Positions 21,151 to 32,429 of a stretch of 64,000 nt of DNA are shown here, piece after piece. The notes beneath the pieces were generated by a model. The model searched no databases. It had not been told where the DNA came from and saw only the letters and a program-made list of their open reading frames with translations. The DNA lies in the NCBI GenBank assembly GCA_034359265.1, contig CP136893.1, positions 48,619,501-48,683,500 on the forward strand. The letters are read 5' to 3'. Origin of the DNA: Canna indica. Taxonomy: Eukaryota > Streptophyta > Magnoliopsida > Zingiberales > Cannaceae. The position numbers and the translations under genes are program-made. Position 1 is the stretch's first letter, and every line of letters starts with the position of its first letter.

Positions 21151-23216
21151 AATTTAAATCTAATAATGAAAATATATTTGATTAAATTAATTTCAAAATT
21201 AATAACAAATTCAAAATTTAGAAATCCAAAATTTGAAAATTTCACAACAATTAATAAGATTATTAAGTTATTGATTTCAGTATCAATTAACAAATGTTGA
21301 TTATTACTCTTATTAAGTAATTTTGAATTGTGTAATTAATCACAATTTCGAAAATAATCAGCATAATTAAGTAAATTAAATTGTGTAAAAGAATTATTAA
21401 TCAGATAATTATTAGAATTATTTGTAAATTTGGTAATTTATATTCAATAAGTAATATGATTATTAATTTCAAATTTCAAAATTAATAACAAATTTGAAAT
21501 TTGGAAATTTTGAAATTGGAAATTTCACAACAATTAATAAGATTATTAACTTATTGATTTCGTTAATAATTACTAAATGCTGATTAATACTTTTATTTAG
21601 TAATCTTGAATTCTGTAATTAATCAAAATTTCAGAAATAATCACAATAATTAAGTAATTAAATTGTGTAATACACAATGTTGCCATATAAAAAAATTGCT
21701 TTCAAAAATCTTAAAAATATTAGGGTTTTGAAAATTTTGTATCCTAAATTAAAAATGATTTTGAAAAAAATATACTAAAATATCGAAAAAATTAAAAAAA
21801 AAATCATTCTTAAAAAATTTCAAATTTTTTTTGTGAATTTTGGGGATTAAAAATATATTTTAGGATTTTTTAAATATTTTCAGACCAATTTTATTTTAAA
21901 ACCCCTAAAATCTATATTTATTATAAGAAAATATTTCATATTTTTTGCAATGTTTTTACTGTTATATTTCATATTTCATATTTCATATTATTATAAGAAA
22001 ATCTATATTTGTAATGCATTTCAAACTTTCGTGCAAAATTGAACAGTTTTTTCCACTCATTTTAGAGCTATTTTCTGCTTATTTTATGAATATTTTTGTA
22101 AAAATCTTTAACAAAAAAATGAGATATCGCCCATTTAGGATATATTTGTGTAGTTTTTATGTTCATTTAATGATTTTAAATTAATATTTTTTATTTTAAA
22201 TTACATTCTAAATTGATTAGTACACATAATTTAATAATTTTAAATTAATATTTTTTTATAAATATAAATTATTATATTATTCTCATTAATTATTTTCGCA
22301 TATAAATTCATCTTTTTTCTCATTTATTCTTTTATTTTTCTGAAATTAAAAGCTACTTTGAAAATGTATCTTAAAATCATCAAAAAAATCACAAAAAAAT
22401 CTTTTAGGATTGTTTTTTACTATTGAAATTTTTGTGTAGTTTTTTTTTGGAGATTTTATGATACGTTTTCAAAATCATTTTTAATTATGTATTTGAAACT
22501 TTTAAAAAATCCTAAAATACATCCTAAAATCCTCCAAAAAAAAATAAAAAAATCTAATTTGAACTTTTTTATGAATGAAGTTTTTTTTTGACATTTTTTA
22601 AAGATTTTATGATACGTTTCACAATTATTTTTAATATAGAATTCGAAATTTTCAAAATACTAATTTAATGAAATTTTGGAGCCAATTTCTTTACATGAGA
22701 AGATGCTACATTAACTTATAAATTTGAATAAGTAACTAACTAAATTTATTATAAAGGCAATAGGCAAGTTTATCTAATTTTATTATAATTTGATATAATG
22801 ATGTAATATCCATCTAATCAAATTTCAAATTTCAAATTTATTTTTGTAAATTTTAGCAAAAGCATAATTAATTTAATTGGGTAAATCAATTTGATATTAA
22901 ATTACAGGTCAGGCCACAGGCCCCTGACAAGGCGCCTGGCCTATTTCCTCCCCTAGCTCCAATCACATTCATTTCTATATTTTAAACCAAAATTTTAAAA
23001 ATGGATTTTAATTTACAATCCGAAATTTTCAAAAATAATATTTCTGACATTTTCAGCCCATATTTTTTATACCTCTAAAATCTATTTTTATTATAATAAA
23101 TATAATTCATACATTTTTTCAGAATATTTTTTACTTTATTATATATTTTTTTGAAAAAAGTTTGTGATGTGTTACACACTTTTGTGCAAAATAGAATATT
23201 TTTTTCGCTCATTTTA
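21150..23216. other. AT-rich non-coding DNA with a 283-bp tandem duplication
   Basis: Very AT-rich with no credible genes. Two diverged copies of a roughly 283-bp unit (about 21180-21462 and 21463-21745) share TTCACAACAATTAATAAGAT at 21241 and 21524. Phrases such as TTTGTGATGTGTTACACACT and TTGTGCAAAATAGAATATT near 23160-23205 recur at 60205-60245, so at least 22940-23216 belongs to an AT-rich repeat family present twice here. A short GGCC-rich patch (CAGGTCAGGCCACAGGCCCC) lies near 22905. A TK-A LTR begins at about 23217 inside this repeat. Confidence 0.55.
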
Positions 23217-23290
23217 AGTAATACCCGAGATATTAATATTTGTTTTTAGTTATTATTTGCCATTGTTAGTCTAGTGGGCTAGTTCGAGGT

Positions 23291-25842
23291 TGTAAGACCC
23301 GAAAAAATTTCCTAATATAAAATTCGGTTTTGGTGCAGCGCGCCGGACCCGGAGGTAGTCGATTCGAGCCTCAGGATCGCCTCGAGTGAAAAGGTATGAC
23401 TCAACTAATGATTCATGGAATCTATGTGGGTGATTAACTTTCCTTTTATGAATTCATTCCTTAAATCAAGTTAAATCGATTCATATTATGGGTTGAGTCA
23501 GAACCCAAGTTGAGTTCAGGTTTAGTCGAGGTTCGAGTATGAGTTAAGTGAGTCATGGAGCTATCTTTGGAAAGCTAGATGAGGGATTAAAACCTTCATC
23601 TTGCAGCCGTGTGACTCATCCCTTGAGTCGCACAAGGCTACCTAGGGGGAGAGAGGAAGAAGAGCAAGGGAAAGCTTGGAGGACTTGGATCGATCCGGGA
23701 TTTCGCGTCGTCACCGGAAAATTTCAAGTCATTGTCGCCCGATCTTTCGTTCTCCGCAATCTAGGTGAGTAGTTAGAGTTAGAAGCATGGGTGAGGTGGG
23801 TAGCCTAACCCCTAGTTGTGATAGGTTGAGTTTCTCGCGATCTTTCCGTCGGATCTTGGTTTTATCGACCTGTAATCGCTGTTTTGTATGATTTCTTGTC
23901 GGAGTACCTTGTTTCTTCATCGATTTTCAATTGTTAGGGTTGCCGAGTCATGTGAAAAGGGGAAAGGTCGTGCCAAAATTTTCCCCAATTCCCGTGACAG
24001 CAAGAAGGCCCTTAGATGATCTCATGTTCATGATTGATGTAGTTCAAATCGTAGGTTTCACACGTCATGAAGCATATCTTCCCTAGATCTCTCTTGATGT
24101 GGCCGAATGAACCCTACACCTCATGAAGAGGGTTTGGCCAAGGGCAAGGGAAGGGGTAAAATAGTCCATTGATATTAAGTTATACTCGGAATCGAAGAAT
24201 TAGAAGTATAGCTAGAGTCTCCTTTCCCTTTCCTACCTTAAAGGCCATGGCCAAGCAAGGTTCTTCTTGCTCATGGCTCGGCCAAGACTAGGGAGGGGAG
24301 AAGAGAGTAGCTTTAGATGGAAACTTACTTGATTATAAGGTTCACACATGTAGGTATGACAATACTTAGGAAGAACATCAATCATAGCAAGTAGATTGAT
24401 TGATTTTGAATTGTAGGAATGCTAGCCTTATGACCATCCTTAGCATTAGATCTTTAAATTTTGAAATGTTGCAATTGTTTACCATGCTTAGTATTTCCTA
24501 CATTTTTGAAATCATTACTACCTTGCCATGTTAGATAATTGTTTCTTATTGAGCTTATTTCCTAAGGTAGTGTAAAGTTGTTATGCTTGAATATTGTGGT
24601 TATTTATAGTAGATGTTGTAATATTTGAATATTTTTCTTTAGATTATACATGCTATCTAAAAATGTTCATGGGCGGAATTCCAAAGTCGGTACAAGGAAT
24701 TCCTCACCCAAGCTATTGTAGAAGGGTAGACAACATGTAAGGCGTCGCGAGATGTCCTTCGTGTTTATATGGAAACTAATTAGCTAGGAGACGATATCAC
24801 TTCTAGGACTTCTTGTAAACATTTGGAAACCTAGAACTCCTAGGTGTACACATTATGAAAGGGTGGCATAAATTGTTGACCCTGTAGCCTGGATTAGGGT
24901 CAGATACGGGCAATGGCCCGAAGTGTATATATGGAAACCCTAGGATATTGATTGTGTAATGTGCTTGAGATGGTCCGCTGAGGAGCATGGAGGTCAGGAA
25001 CGACCAATGCTCAGCTCGGCCAGTGTTGGGTCTTGAGGTGCGCCAGCGGGTCCGCTAGGTGCCAGACCCTAGTTGGGTGGGACTAGCTATCCTTACCCTA
25101 GACGGTATCCGAAGACTAGTGGACCATCCTAGTCGACGGCCCAGGATTGTTTGCTTACATCTTGAGATGATATGGCCGATGGCCAGTATGATACTACCTG
25201 ATTTGGTAGGGACAGTTGTAGCCAAGATATTTATTCCATAAGTAGACCCAAGGGTTGGATGCTAGAGGCTTGATAGGCCGAGATGGTAGGTCATCATATT
25301 GAGTTTTACAGATTGACCCATTGGGGATCGGTAGTCGCATTAGAAGTATTCTACCTCCTTGTACATTCATTTTGTTGCCTTATATGATATATGCATGATT
25401 GAGGCTTATGTCGAGGTTCACTAGAGCCACTCACTGAGTCCAAAGTGGACTAACAATTTATTCTTTATTTTTGCAGAGCATGAGCAGTGACTTAGCTTGT
25501 CGACATGGTGCAGCTAGTGGGCGGGAAGTGGTGTCATATCTCGTAGGGGCGTCCATGAGTCTTAGACCAGTGTCTAGTAGTGTTTGTTTTGTTTCTGCAC
25601 TGACAGTTGTATTTGAAAAAGAGTTGTAAAACTTGTTACTTGAACGTTCAGTTATTTTGATGTTGGTGTTCTTACTTGTTTAGGAAAACATAAAAATTGT
25701 GACTTTGAAAACTTTTAATAAAGTGTGTTGGGATATCTTTTATTCGATATGTCTTGGTTTTCCTTGTGTCAGTGTAGACAGTAGGCTACAAGGCAGGATG
25801 TAGGCCCTGGCCGGTCACACTACCCTCAATTGGGGTATGACA
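23291..25842 (+). mobile_element. TK-B solo LTR
   Basis: A 2552-bp unit from TGTAAGACCCGAAAAAATTT to ...CTCAATTGGGGTATGACA, flanked on both sides by GAGGT (23286-23290 and 25843-25847), a perfect 5-bp duplication. The interrupted host phrase GGGCTAGTTCGAGGTCGAGC reads through in the other TK-A LTRs, confirming the junctions. It has a donor-like CTAG|GTGAGT (23765), an acceptor-like TTTTTGCAG (to 25476) and the shared hairpin (25436-25453). A 74-codon frame at 23548-23772 lies in the putative leader exon. It has no internal region. Confidence 0.9.
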
Positions 25843-26099
25843 GAGGTCGAGCCGAGTCGACTCATGGTGCGGTGCGAGCTTGGGTAAGTAAGAAAAATGA
25901 ATTTTGCAATTTCTTTTGTGGATTAGATAATTTTATTTAATTATGTTGTCGCATGTTCATGGTTATTAAATTATGTTGCATATTAGTGTGTATGTGGTTG
26001 ATGCATGTGTTAGTATGGGGTTATTTTAGGTTAGCGGTTTGTGGATCTAGGTTGAGGCAGATGCAGGTGAAAGAGGGTTAGGGTTGAAGAGGTGGGAAG

Positions 26100-26117
26100 G
26101 GATTATAAAATCCCCTC
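26100..26117 (+). promoter_or_regulatory. TATA box of the TK-A 5' LTR
   Basis: GGGATTATAAAATCCC again places TATAAAA at the centre of an inverted repeat, as at 6607 and 32763. It is followed by GGAGCCG-rich sequence and a donor-like CTAG|GTGAGTGG at 26457. Confidence 0.55.
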
Positions 26118-26949
26118 CCCCTAGGGCTTGCGGCTCCCTATTGGAGCCGCACAAGCCGTGAGAGGAGAGAGGACTCAAGCCGGGCCAGTCGCCCCTCCCT
26201 TCCTCTCTCTTGGAGCTGTCGGGCAGAGCCAAGCCAAGGAGCCGGCCTTCCCATTTCTCTCTCTCCCTTCCTCTCCCTTGGAAGCCAAGCCATTGGCTCG
26301 GTGGAGCCGCCGTACCCTTCTTCCCTTTTCTTGGAGCCGCTGGCATAAGGTGGAGCCGCCGCCCTCTTATCTCTTTGCCTTGGAGCCGAGTGCTTGAAGG
26401 TCGAATTCGAAGGCCGCCACTTGGAAGCCTTTCCCTATTTCTTTTCCCTAATCTAGGTGAGTGGTCTTACCCCTCCTTCTTCTCGGTTTTCCTTCGAATT
26501 CTTGAAGCCGTTTCTTGGAGGCTTGATTGTTCTTGATTTGTTTTCCAATGATCTCTTGAATTCTCACCATTTCTTTTGTTGCCGTGCTTGAGGAGGCCCT
26601 AAACCCTCCCCTTTGGGGCTCGGCAACCCTAGGATGATCCTAGGGATGCTCAGCCAAGGTGGAGAAGAGGGTGCCCTTAAGGTGTTCGGTGAAATGCCTA
26701 AGTGTGGATTTTTGGTGCTCTTGAGATCCATGCCTTAAATTGCTTATTAAATTGAGTTCCTACATGTTCAAGCATGCCTTGTAATTAATCTGTGATATTT
26801 GGATAGGAATCATGTTTATAAAATTAAGATCTTGATATTGATGCCATGAAGGCTCTCGAAGAAGGGTTCTTGATCATGATGCTTGTTTCTTGATTAAGGT
26901 GTTCTTGATACTTGTTAGCCTTCTTTAATAAGCATGAAATTTGAGAAAT

Positions 26950-28633
26950 TGTCACGCCCCAACTCAGGGTCACGTGACCGGCCAGGGTATACGTGCCTAT
27001 ACACCGCAGCCTAAACCATGCACATGCCAACTCAACAAATAAATATAGCGGAAAAGAAATAACAAGTTTTATTTCAATGAAAAGCGAACCAAAACAGAGT
27101 TTATTTCAAGTAGCTCCAATGAAACGAAAAGTGTGAAAATAGCATTTTAAGTTCAACAATTCAAAAGTTCAGATACAATAAAGTCTTAAATAAATGACAC
27201 AAATGCCCTTAGGGCTACAACTCCAAATCAAATTAATACAAGTGCATGACTACTACCAAAAGACTCGACTATGACCCTATCTAGGATTGCTATGAGATCA
27301 TGCGGCTCCTCTGCCCTCCAACGACGCCAAGTTCATCCAACCCACCTCACCGGTCAGGCTCTGCAAAATAGAAATCAAATGGCAATGGGTGAGTTCAAAG
27401 AACTCAGCGAGCAGTTTTACCAACCCTCACCAATAAACATTACAGAGATAACAAGAATGTAAATCTATCTCTACAGAAAGGTAAAGTCACGAAGGTGTGA
27501 CTAGCCAACAGGCCAACAGGCCACACTTGCCTCAAGGCATCTAACCCTCCAAGAGTGGAGAAACATCAGGCCAAAGCCTACCATGCCCGAAGGCAACAAG
27601 ACATACTAGGATAATCGAGAAGGCCCTCCGAACTCATCCTAGTATAAGGAATCTCGGGAGCAATCAGGAAAGGCCCTCCGAACTTGCTCCGCGAGACGTG
27701 ATATCACAAGAGTAATAGGGCAGACCCTCCGAACTTACTCTTCTAAGACATCACAAGAATAATCGGGAAAGGCCCTCCGAACTTATTCCTCTAAAACTCA
27801 CCTCGGGGATAATCGGGTAGCCCTCTGAACTTATCCCACGAGGCCAAATCAGAACAATCTGGAAAGGCCCTCCGAACTTATTCTGCAGGCTGGGAATTAG
27901 TCATCCAACCTCCCGAACTTAGCCCGCAATCCGGCTCCTAGTCGAGCTCTCCGCCATTCGCAAGGATATGGCGCATCATGACCTAAGTCAAGACTCTGCT
28001 ACGGTGTCCTAGGGGTGTCCTCATTAGGAAGCGTCTCAACACTCCATACCCGACCCCTATCTCTTAGATCCGTAATGTCATGAACCCGTGTGATTTTATT
28101 TCATGCATACTTTATAAGTTGGTTCATAACAGATTATGTTCACCCTTAACCCAATTTTAATTATGTAATTAAAATTTAGTTCACCAAGATTAGGGTTTTG
28201 TTTTAGGTTACTGTTCTGCCCAGAACTGATGTGTCTAACCCGAATCTAGTCTCCAAAGTGTGTCCTATGTTTCCAAACTATGTTTTCTGGTCGAAATGAT
28301 AGGTTACACGGCTATATTCACAGAAATACACACACCACTGTAAACAATCTAAAAACAACACAGATTCAACATCTCAGCATAAAATTCCAACGACATACAA
28401 TTTCAGTATATTATGAAATTAAATCCAAAAATGTATAGAAATTAGCTCCTTAATTATCTTTAGGACAAAATACTAATCTCAAGATTTATTTCACAGAATT
28501 CATACTTTTTAATCAAGATTAAAAAAAAAGAATCTATCATGCCTTAATCAAGAAATAACATCAAGATTAAAAATCCCCCTTCACAAGAATCCCCATGGCA
28601 TAAATTACAAGATCTTGATCCTAAATCTTGAGT
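26950..28633 (-). mobile_element. reversed TK-A LTR fragment replacing the middle of a forward LTR
   Basis: It begins TGTCACGCCCCAACTCAGGG and covers the terminal 1.7 kb of a TK-A LTR, including the hairpin TGAGTTCAAAGAACTCA (about 27389) and an array with paired arms such as GAGCAAT...TTGCTC, GAGTAAT...TTACTC and GGATAAT...TTATCC (27600-27890). It stops at about 28633. The forward LTR stops at 26949 and resumes at 28634 about 1.1 kb further along, so a piece was lost or exchanged. The 63-codon plus frame inside is a shadow. Confidence 0.7.
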
Positions 28634-29079
28634 CAGGATTTTTGCTTTATGCATCATATATGTGTTTGATTTTTCGTGGGGGTGAGTAGAACCGCTCACT
28701 GAGTTCTTTTGAACTCATCCGTTGTCGTTGTTTTATTTTGTTTTGCAGAGCCTGACCGGTGAGGTGGGCTGGAGCACTTGGCGCGGCTAGAGGGCAGAGG
28801 AGCTACATTGATCTCGTAGTAGTCCTAGTTAGTGGTCGTAGTCGAGTTTGTGGTAGTTTGTCATGCACTGTGTTTTAGCCTTTCGGAGTTGTAGTCCCTT
28901 GGGGACGTTTATGTCATTTATTTTGGATTTCATTATTGGTGGACTATTGGACTTTATTTATTATTTTCGCACTTTGTACTTTTGCTAAACTTACTTATAA
29001 TGAATTCTGTATGGTTTTCCATTTGAAATAAAACTTGTTCATTTCTTTTCGCTATGTTTTATTTTTGAGTTGGCATGTG
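28634..29079 (+). mobile_element. 3' part of the TK-A 5' LTR
   Basis: It contains the hairpin TGAGTTCTTTTGAACTCA (28699-28716), a strong acceptor TTTTGCAG (to 28748), and the LTR body down to GAGTTGGCATGTG. There it jumps directly into protease coding sequence, so the last 80 bp of LTR, the primer site and gag are deleted. Confidence 0.75.
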
Positions 29080-29300
29080 AAATAACACTTGTGGTGTCTA
29101 CGCCTACGGGCGTTTTTGTGATGGCAGAGATAGTCTTCCGAGACTACGAGGTTGTCATTTGTGGGCACGTGTTGATAGCCGAATTGACACTCCTACCGAT
29201 GTTAGAGTTTGATGTAATTTTGGGTATGGACTGGTTGGCGGATCATTTCGCCTCAGTGGATTGCAGGGGGTAAGATTGTGACCTTCAGTAAGTTTGGATT
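29080..29300 (+). pseudogene. TK-A protease, C-terminal fragment
   Basis: The frame reads VCTPTG-like sequence, DYEVVICGHVLIAEL, and the conserved LEFDVILGMDWLADHFASVD of gypsy proteases, parallel to 17012-17395. The catalytic Asp region lies upstream and is deleted. Confidence 0.8.
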
Positions 29301-29429
29301 GCCCCATTTTACCTTCTAGAGTGAGGGAAGGGGAGAGCCCCAATTTCAGCTCTTAGGGCCCGAAAGCTACTTTTGGGTGGTTGCTAGTCTTTCTTGGCCT
29401 TTGTATCTATGGCAGAGAGAGACGGAGGT

Positions 29430-30330
29430 GTGGCTAGGGACATCGGGGGGGACACCTGTGGTATGCGGGTTCTCTGATGTGTTCCCAGAGGAGTTGCCAG
29501 GGTTGTCTCCAGAGAGAGAGATTGAATTTTGTATTGATTTGCAGCCAGGGGTGAAATCGATCTCCATTCCACCATATCAGATGGCTCCAACTGAGTTGAG
29601 GGAGTTGAAGTCCCAGTTGCAGGAGCTGCGTGAGTTGGGCTTCATTCGCCCAAGTGTTTCACCTTGGGGTGCTCCAGTGCTCCAGTGCTCTTAGTGAAAA
29701 AGAAAGATGGGTCCATGCGGATGTGCGTTGATTACCGACAACTTAAGAAAGTAACGGTGAAGAACCGGTACCCGCTACCCAGGATTGATGATTTATTTGA
29801 TCAGCTTCAGGGAGCTCAGTGGTTTTCTAAGATTGACCTGCGATCAGGGTACCATCAGTTGAGGATCCGGGACAGTGACGTCACCAAGACTGCTTTCAGG
29901 TCGATGTATGGGCACTTTGAGTTCCTGGTGATGTCCTTTGGGCTGACTAATGCTCCTGCAGTATTTATGGACCTGATGAACCGATGTTTAGGGAATACTT
30001 GGATAAATTTATAATAGTATTCATTGATGATATCTTGATATATTCCAGGAGTAGAGAGGAGCATGCTGAGCACTTGCAGATGGTTTTAAAGACTCTCCGG
30101 AAGCACCGCTTGTATGCCAAATTCTCCAAGTACGAATTCTGGTTGGAGAGTGTGGGGTTTCTTGGCCATGTGGTGTCGAGGGAAGGGGTAAAGGTGGACC
30201 CCGCAAAGATAGAAGCAGTTCAGAATTGGAAGAGGACGACTAATGTCACTGAGAGCCGTAGTTTCCTGGGTTGGCAGGTTATTACAGAAAATTTGTGAAG
30301 AATTTCTCAAGGATCGTAGTGCCATTGACC
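29430..30330 (+). pseudogene. TK-A reverse transcriptase, frameshifted
   Basis: Domains read in order across four frames: [92 protein letters not shown], the catalytic FIDDILIYS (about 30020), then [19 protein letters not shown]. Lesions visible: an 8-bp duplication CTCCAGTG (29672-29679 and 29680-29687) that shifts the frame, a frameshift near 29985-30010 after DLMNRC, and another near 30270 in FLGLAGYY. The RT segment triplicated in TK-A2 is single here. Confidence 0.85.
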
Positions 30331-31056
30331 CTCCCGACTGAAAAGCAGGTCAAATTCGAATGGGACAGTAAGTGCGATGAGAGCTTTCTGAAGCTCAAGG
30401 ATCGCTTGATGTCGGCACAAGTTCTAGCAGTACCCCCGGGCTCGGGAGGATTTGTTGTTTACTGTGATGCCTCCCGGGTCGGCTTGGGTTGTGTGTTGAT
30501 GTAGAATAATAGTAGGGTGATAGCTTACGCCTCTAGGCAGTTGAAGGTTCACGAGAAGAATTACCCAACTCATGATCTTGAGCTGACAGTAGTGGTGTTC
30601 GCATTGAAGCTGTGGCATCACTACCTTTATGGCGAGGCTTGTGAGATATACACTGTTCATAAGAGCCTCCAATATTTGCTCACTCATAAGGAGTTGAACC
30701 TAAGGCAGGGAAGATGGCTTGAGCTATTGAATGACTATGACTGCACGTTTATGTACCATCCGGGGAAGGCTAATGTGGAAGTTGATTCTTTGAGCAGGAA
30801 GTCTATGGGCAGTCTGGCGCATTTGGCAGTCCGGATGAGGCAGTTGGCTCAGGATTTGGCCATGTGTTTGGATAGCGGGGCAGTCTTGTCAGTGTTAGCT
30901 TCTACTACATTGGTGGCTCACCTAAGGGTGCAGTCCACGTTGGTTAATATGTTGCGAGCAGCGCAGGAGGAGGATTCTTTCTATACTCTCACTAAGGAAC
31001 TGGCCAAGAGAGGTGATGCCGTAATGGTTTCAGTATTGACTCCGAGGGCGTTCTGA
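30271..31056 (+). pseudogene. TK-A RNase H and linker
   Basis: RNase H removes the RNA strand during reverse transcription. [15 protein letters not shown] keeps the first Asp, and a TAG stop follows at 30502-30504. [19 protein letters not shown] keeps the Glu. The third catalytic site reads [10 protein letters not shown] instead of TDHKSL, so the Asp is replaced. [20 protein letters not shown] and [18 protein letters not shown] complete the domain and lead into the integrase linker. A premature stop occurs at 31054. Confidence 0.85.
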
Positions 31057-32406
31057 GGGTTTAAGAATAGGATAGTGGTGCCACATATGACCGAGGTTCG
31101 CCGGCAGGTGCTAGAGATGGCTTATCGGTCCACATACACTATGCATCCGGGAGCCACGAAGATGTACTGTGACCTAAGGCATAATTATTGGTGGAAAGGT
31201 ATGAAAAGAGAAGTGGCCGAGTTCGTATCTAAGTGCCTAGTGTGTCAGTAGATTAAGGCTGAGCATTTGAAGCCGGTAGGGTTGCTCTAAAACCTAGAAG
31301 TACCAAAGTGGAAATGGGAGAAGATAACAATGGATTTTGTGACAGGGTTGCCAAAGTGGAAATGGGAGAAGATAACAATGGATTCCATCTGGGATCTGGG
31401 TAGTGGTGGATCGCCTAGCAGTCAGGACGACCTTTCTAGCCGAGCAGTATGCAAGGTTGTTTTTGGATCAAATCGTCGCTTTTCATGGTGTCCCTATTAC
31501 GATCATCTCAGATCGGCGTACTTAGTTCATAGCTCGATTCTTGCAGTCTTTTCAGGAGGCGTTGGGCACTCAGGTTCGATTCAGTATCGCATTTCACCCT
31601 CAAACAGATAGTCAATCAGAGCAGACTATTAAGACGATGGAGGATATACTGAGAGCATGTGTCCTAGATTTGGAGGGCAGTTGGGAGAGACACTTACCTC
31701 TGATTGAGTTTGTCCACAATAACAGCTGCCACAGAAGCATCGGGATGGCCCCTTTTGAGGCATTATATGGGCGGAAATGCGGGTCGCCTGTGGGTTGGTT
31801 TGAGGCAGGGGATTCCCTTATGATGGGACCTAACCTAGTGGAGGAGACAGTAGAAAAGGTGAAGCTAATTAGAGAGAGGTTGTTGGCAGCTCAGAATCGC
31901 CAGAAGATGTATGTTGATGGAAAGGCTAGGGAGGTAGAGTTTGCTGAGGGGGACATGGTGTTCCTCAAGGTGTCCCCTATGAATGGGGTAGTGAGATTTG
32001 GTAAGAAACGAAAGCTAAGCCCTAGGTTCATTGGGCCGTTTCTTATTCTCAGGCGCAAGGGAGCTATGGCCTATGAGTTGGCTTTACCTCCTAGTATGGA
32101 CCGAGTGCATACAGTGTTCCATGTGTCTATGTTGAAGAAGTACATTCGGGATGAGTCCCATGTGATCGAGCCTACCGCAGTGGAGGTGGATTCAGCAGTC
32201 TCATATGAGGAGCGACCAGTTGAGGTGCTAGACTGTCAGATCATGAAACTGAGGTCCAAGGAAATTCCCTTGGTTAAGGTCAGGTGAGAGCACCATTCTG
32301 GGCAGGAGGTCACCTGGGAAGTGGAGCGGGATATGAGGGAGCGATATCCTTTATTGTTTGATGATTCAATAAGTCCTCAAGTTTCTTTTTCCAAAATTCG
32401 AGGATG
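31057..32406 (+). pseudogene. TK-A integrase and chromodomain-like tail
   Basis: The zinc-binding part (RSTYTMHPGATK, KCLVCQ) is at 31110-31250, followed by a TAG. A 48-bp tandem duplication (31303-31398) disrupts the start of the core. The C-terminal half is open from 31541 to 32287: FHPQTDSQSEQTIKTMED, MAPFEALYGRKCGSPVGWF, KLSPRFIGPFLILRRKGAM, VFHVSMLKKYIRDESHVIE. At 32285 a TGA replaces the Trp expected in VKVRW. The frame then continues as GQEVTWEVERDMRERYPLLF to a stop at 32407, the chromodomain-like end typical of chromoviruses. Confidence 0.85.
31303..31398 (+). repeat. 48-bp tandem duplication in integrase
   Basis: CCAAAGTGGAAATGGGAGAA starts at 31303 and again at 31351. The duplication covers the WKWEKITMDFVTGLP segment that opens the integrase core. 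A multiple of three, it keeps the frame, but the second copy soon diverges. Confidence 0.85.
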
Positions 32407-32415
32407 AATTTTCTT

Positions 32416-32429
32416 TAAGGAGAGAGAAT
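32416..32429 (+). promoter_or_regulatory. polypurine tract of the TK-A element
   Basis: TAAGGAGAGAGAAT immediately precedes the 3' LTR start TGTAATAGCTGATATATT at 32430. Confidence 0.7.

Noticed and set aside
22905..22945. Start of a separate GGCC-rich transposon
   Set aside because: Too short, with no terminal repeats or duplication; kept only as a note within the AT-rich region.
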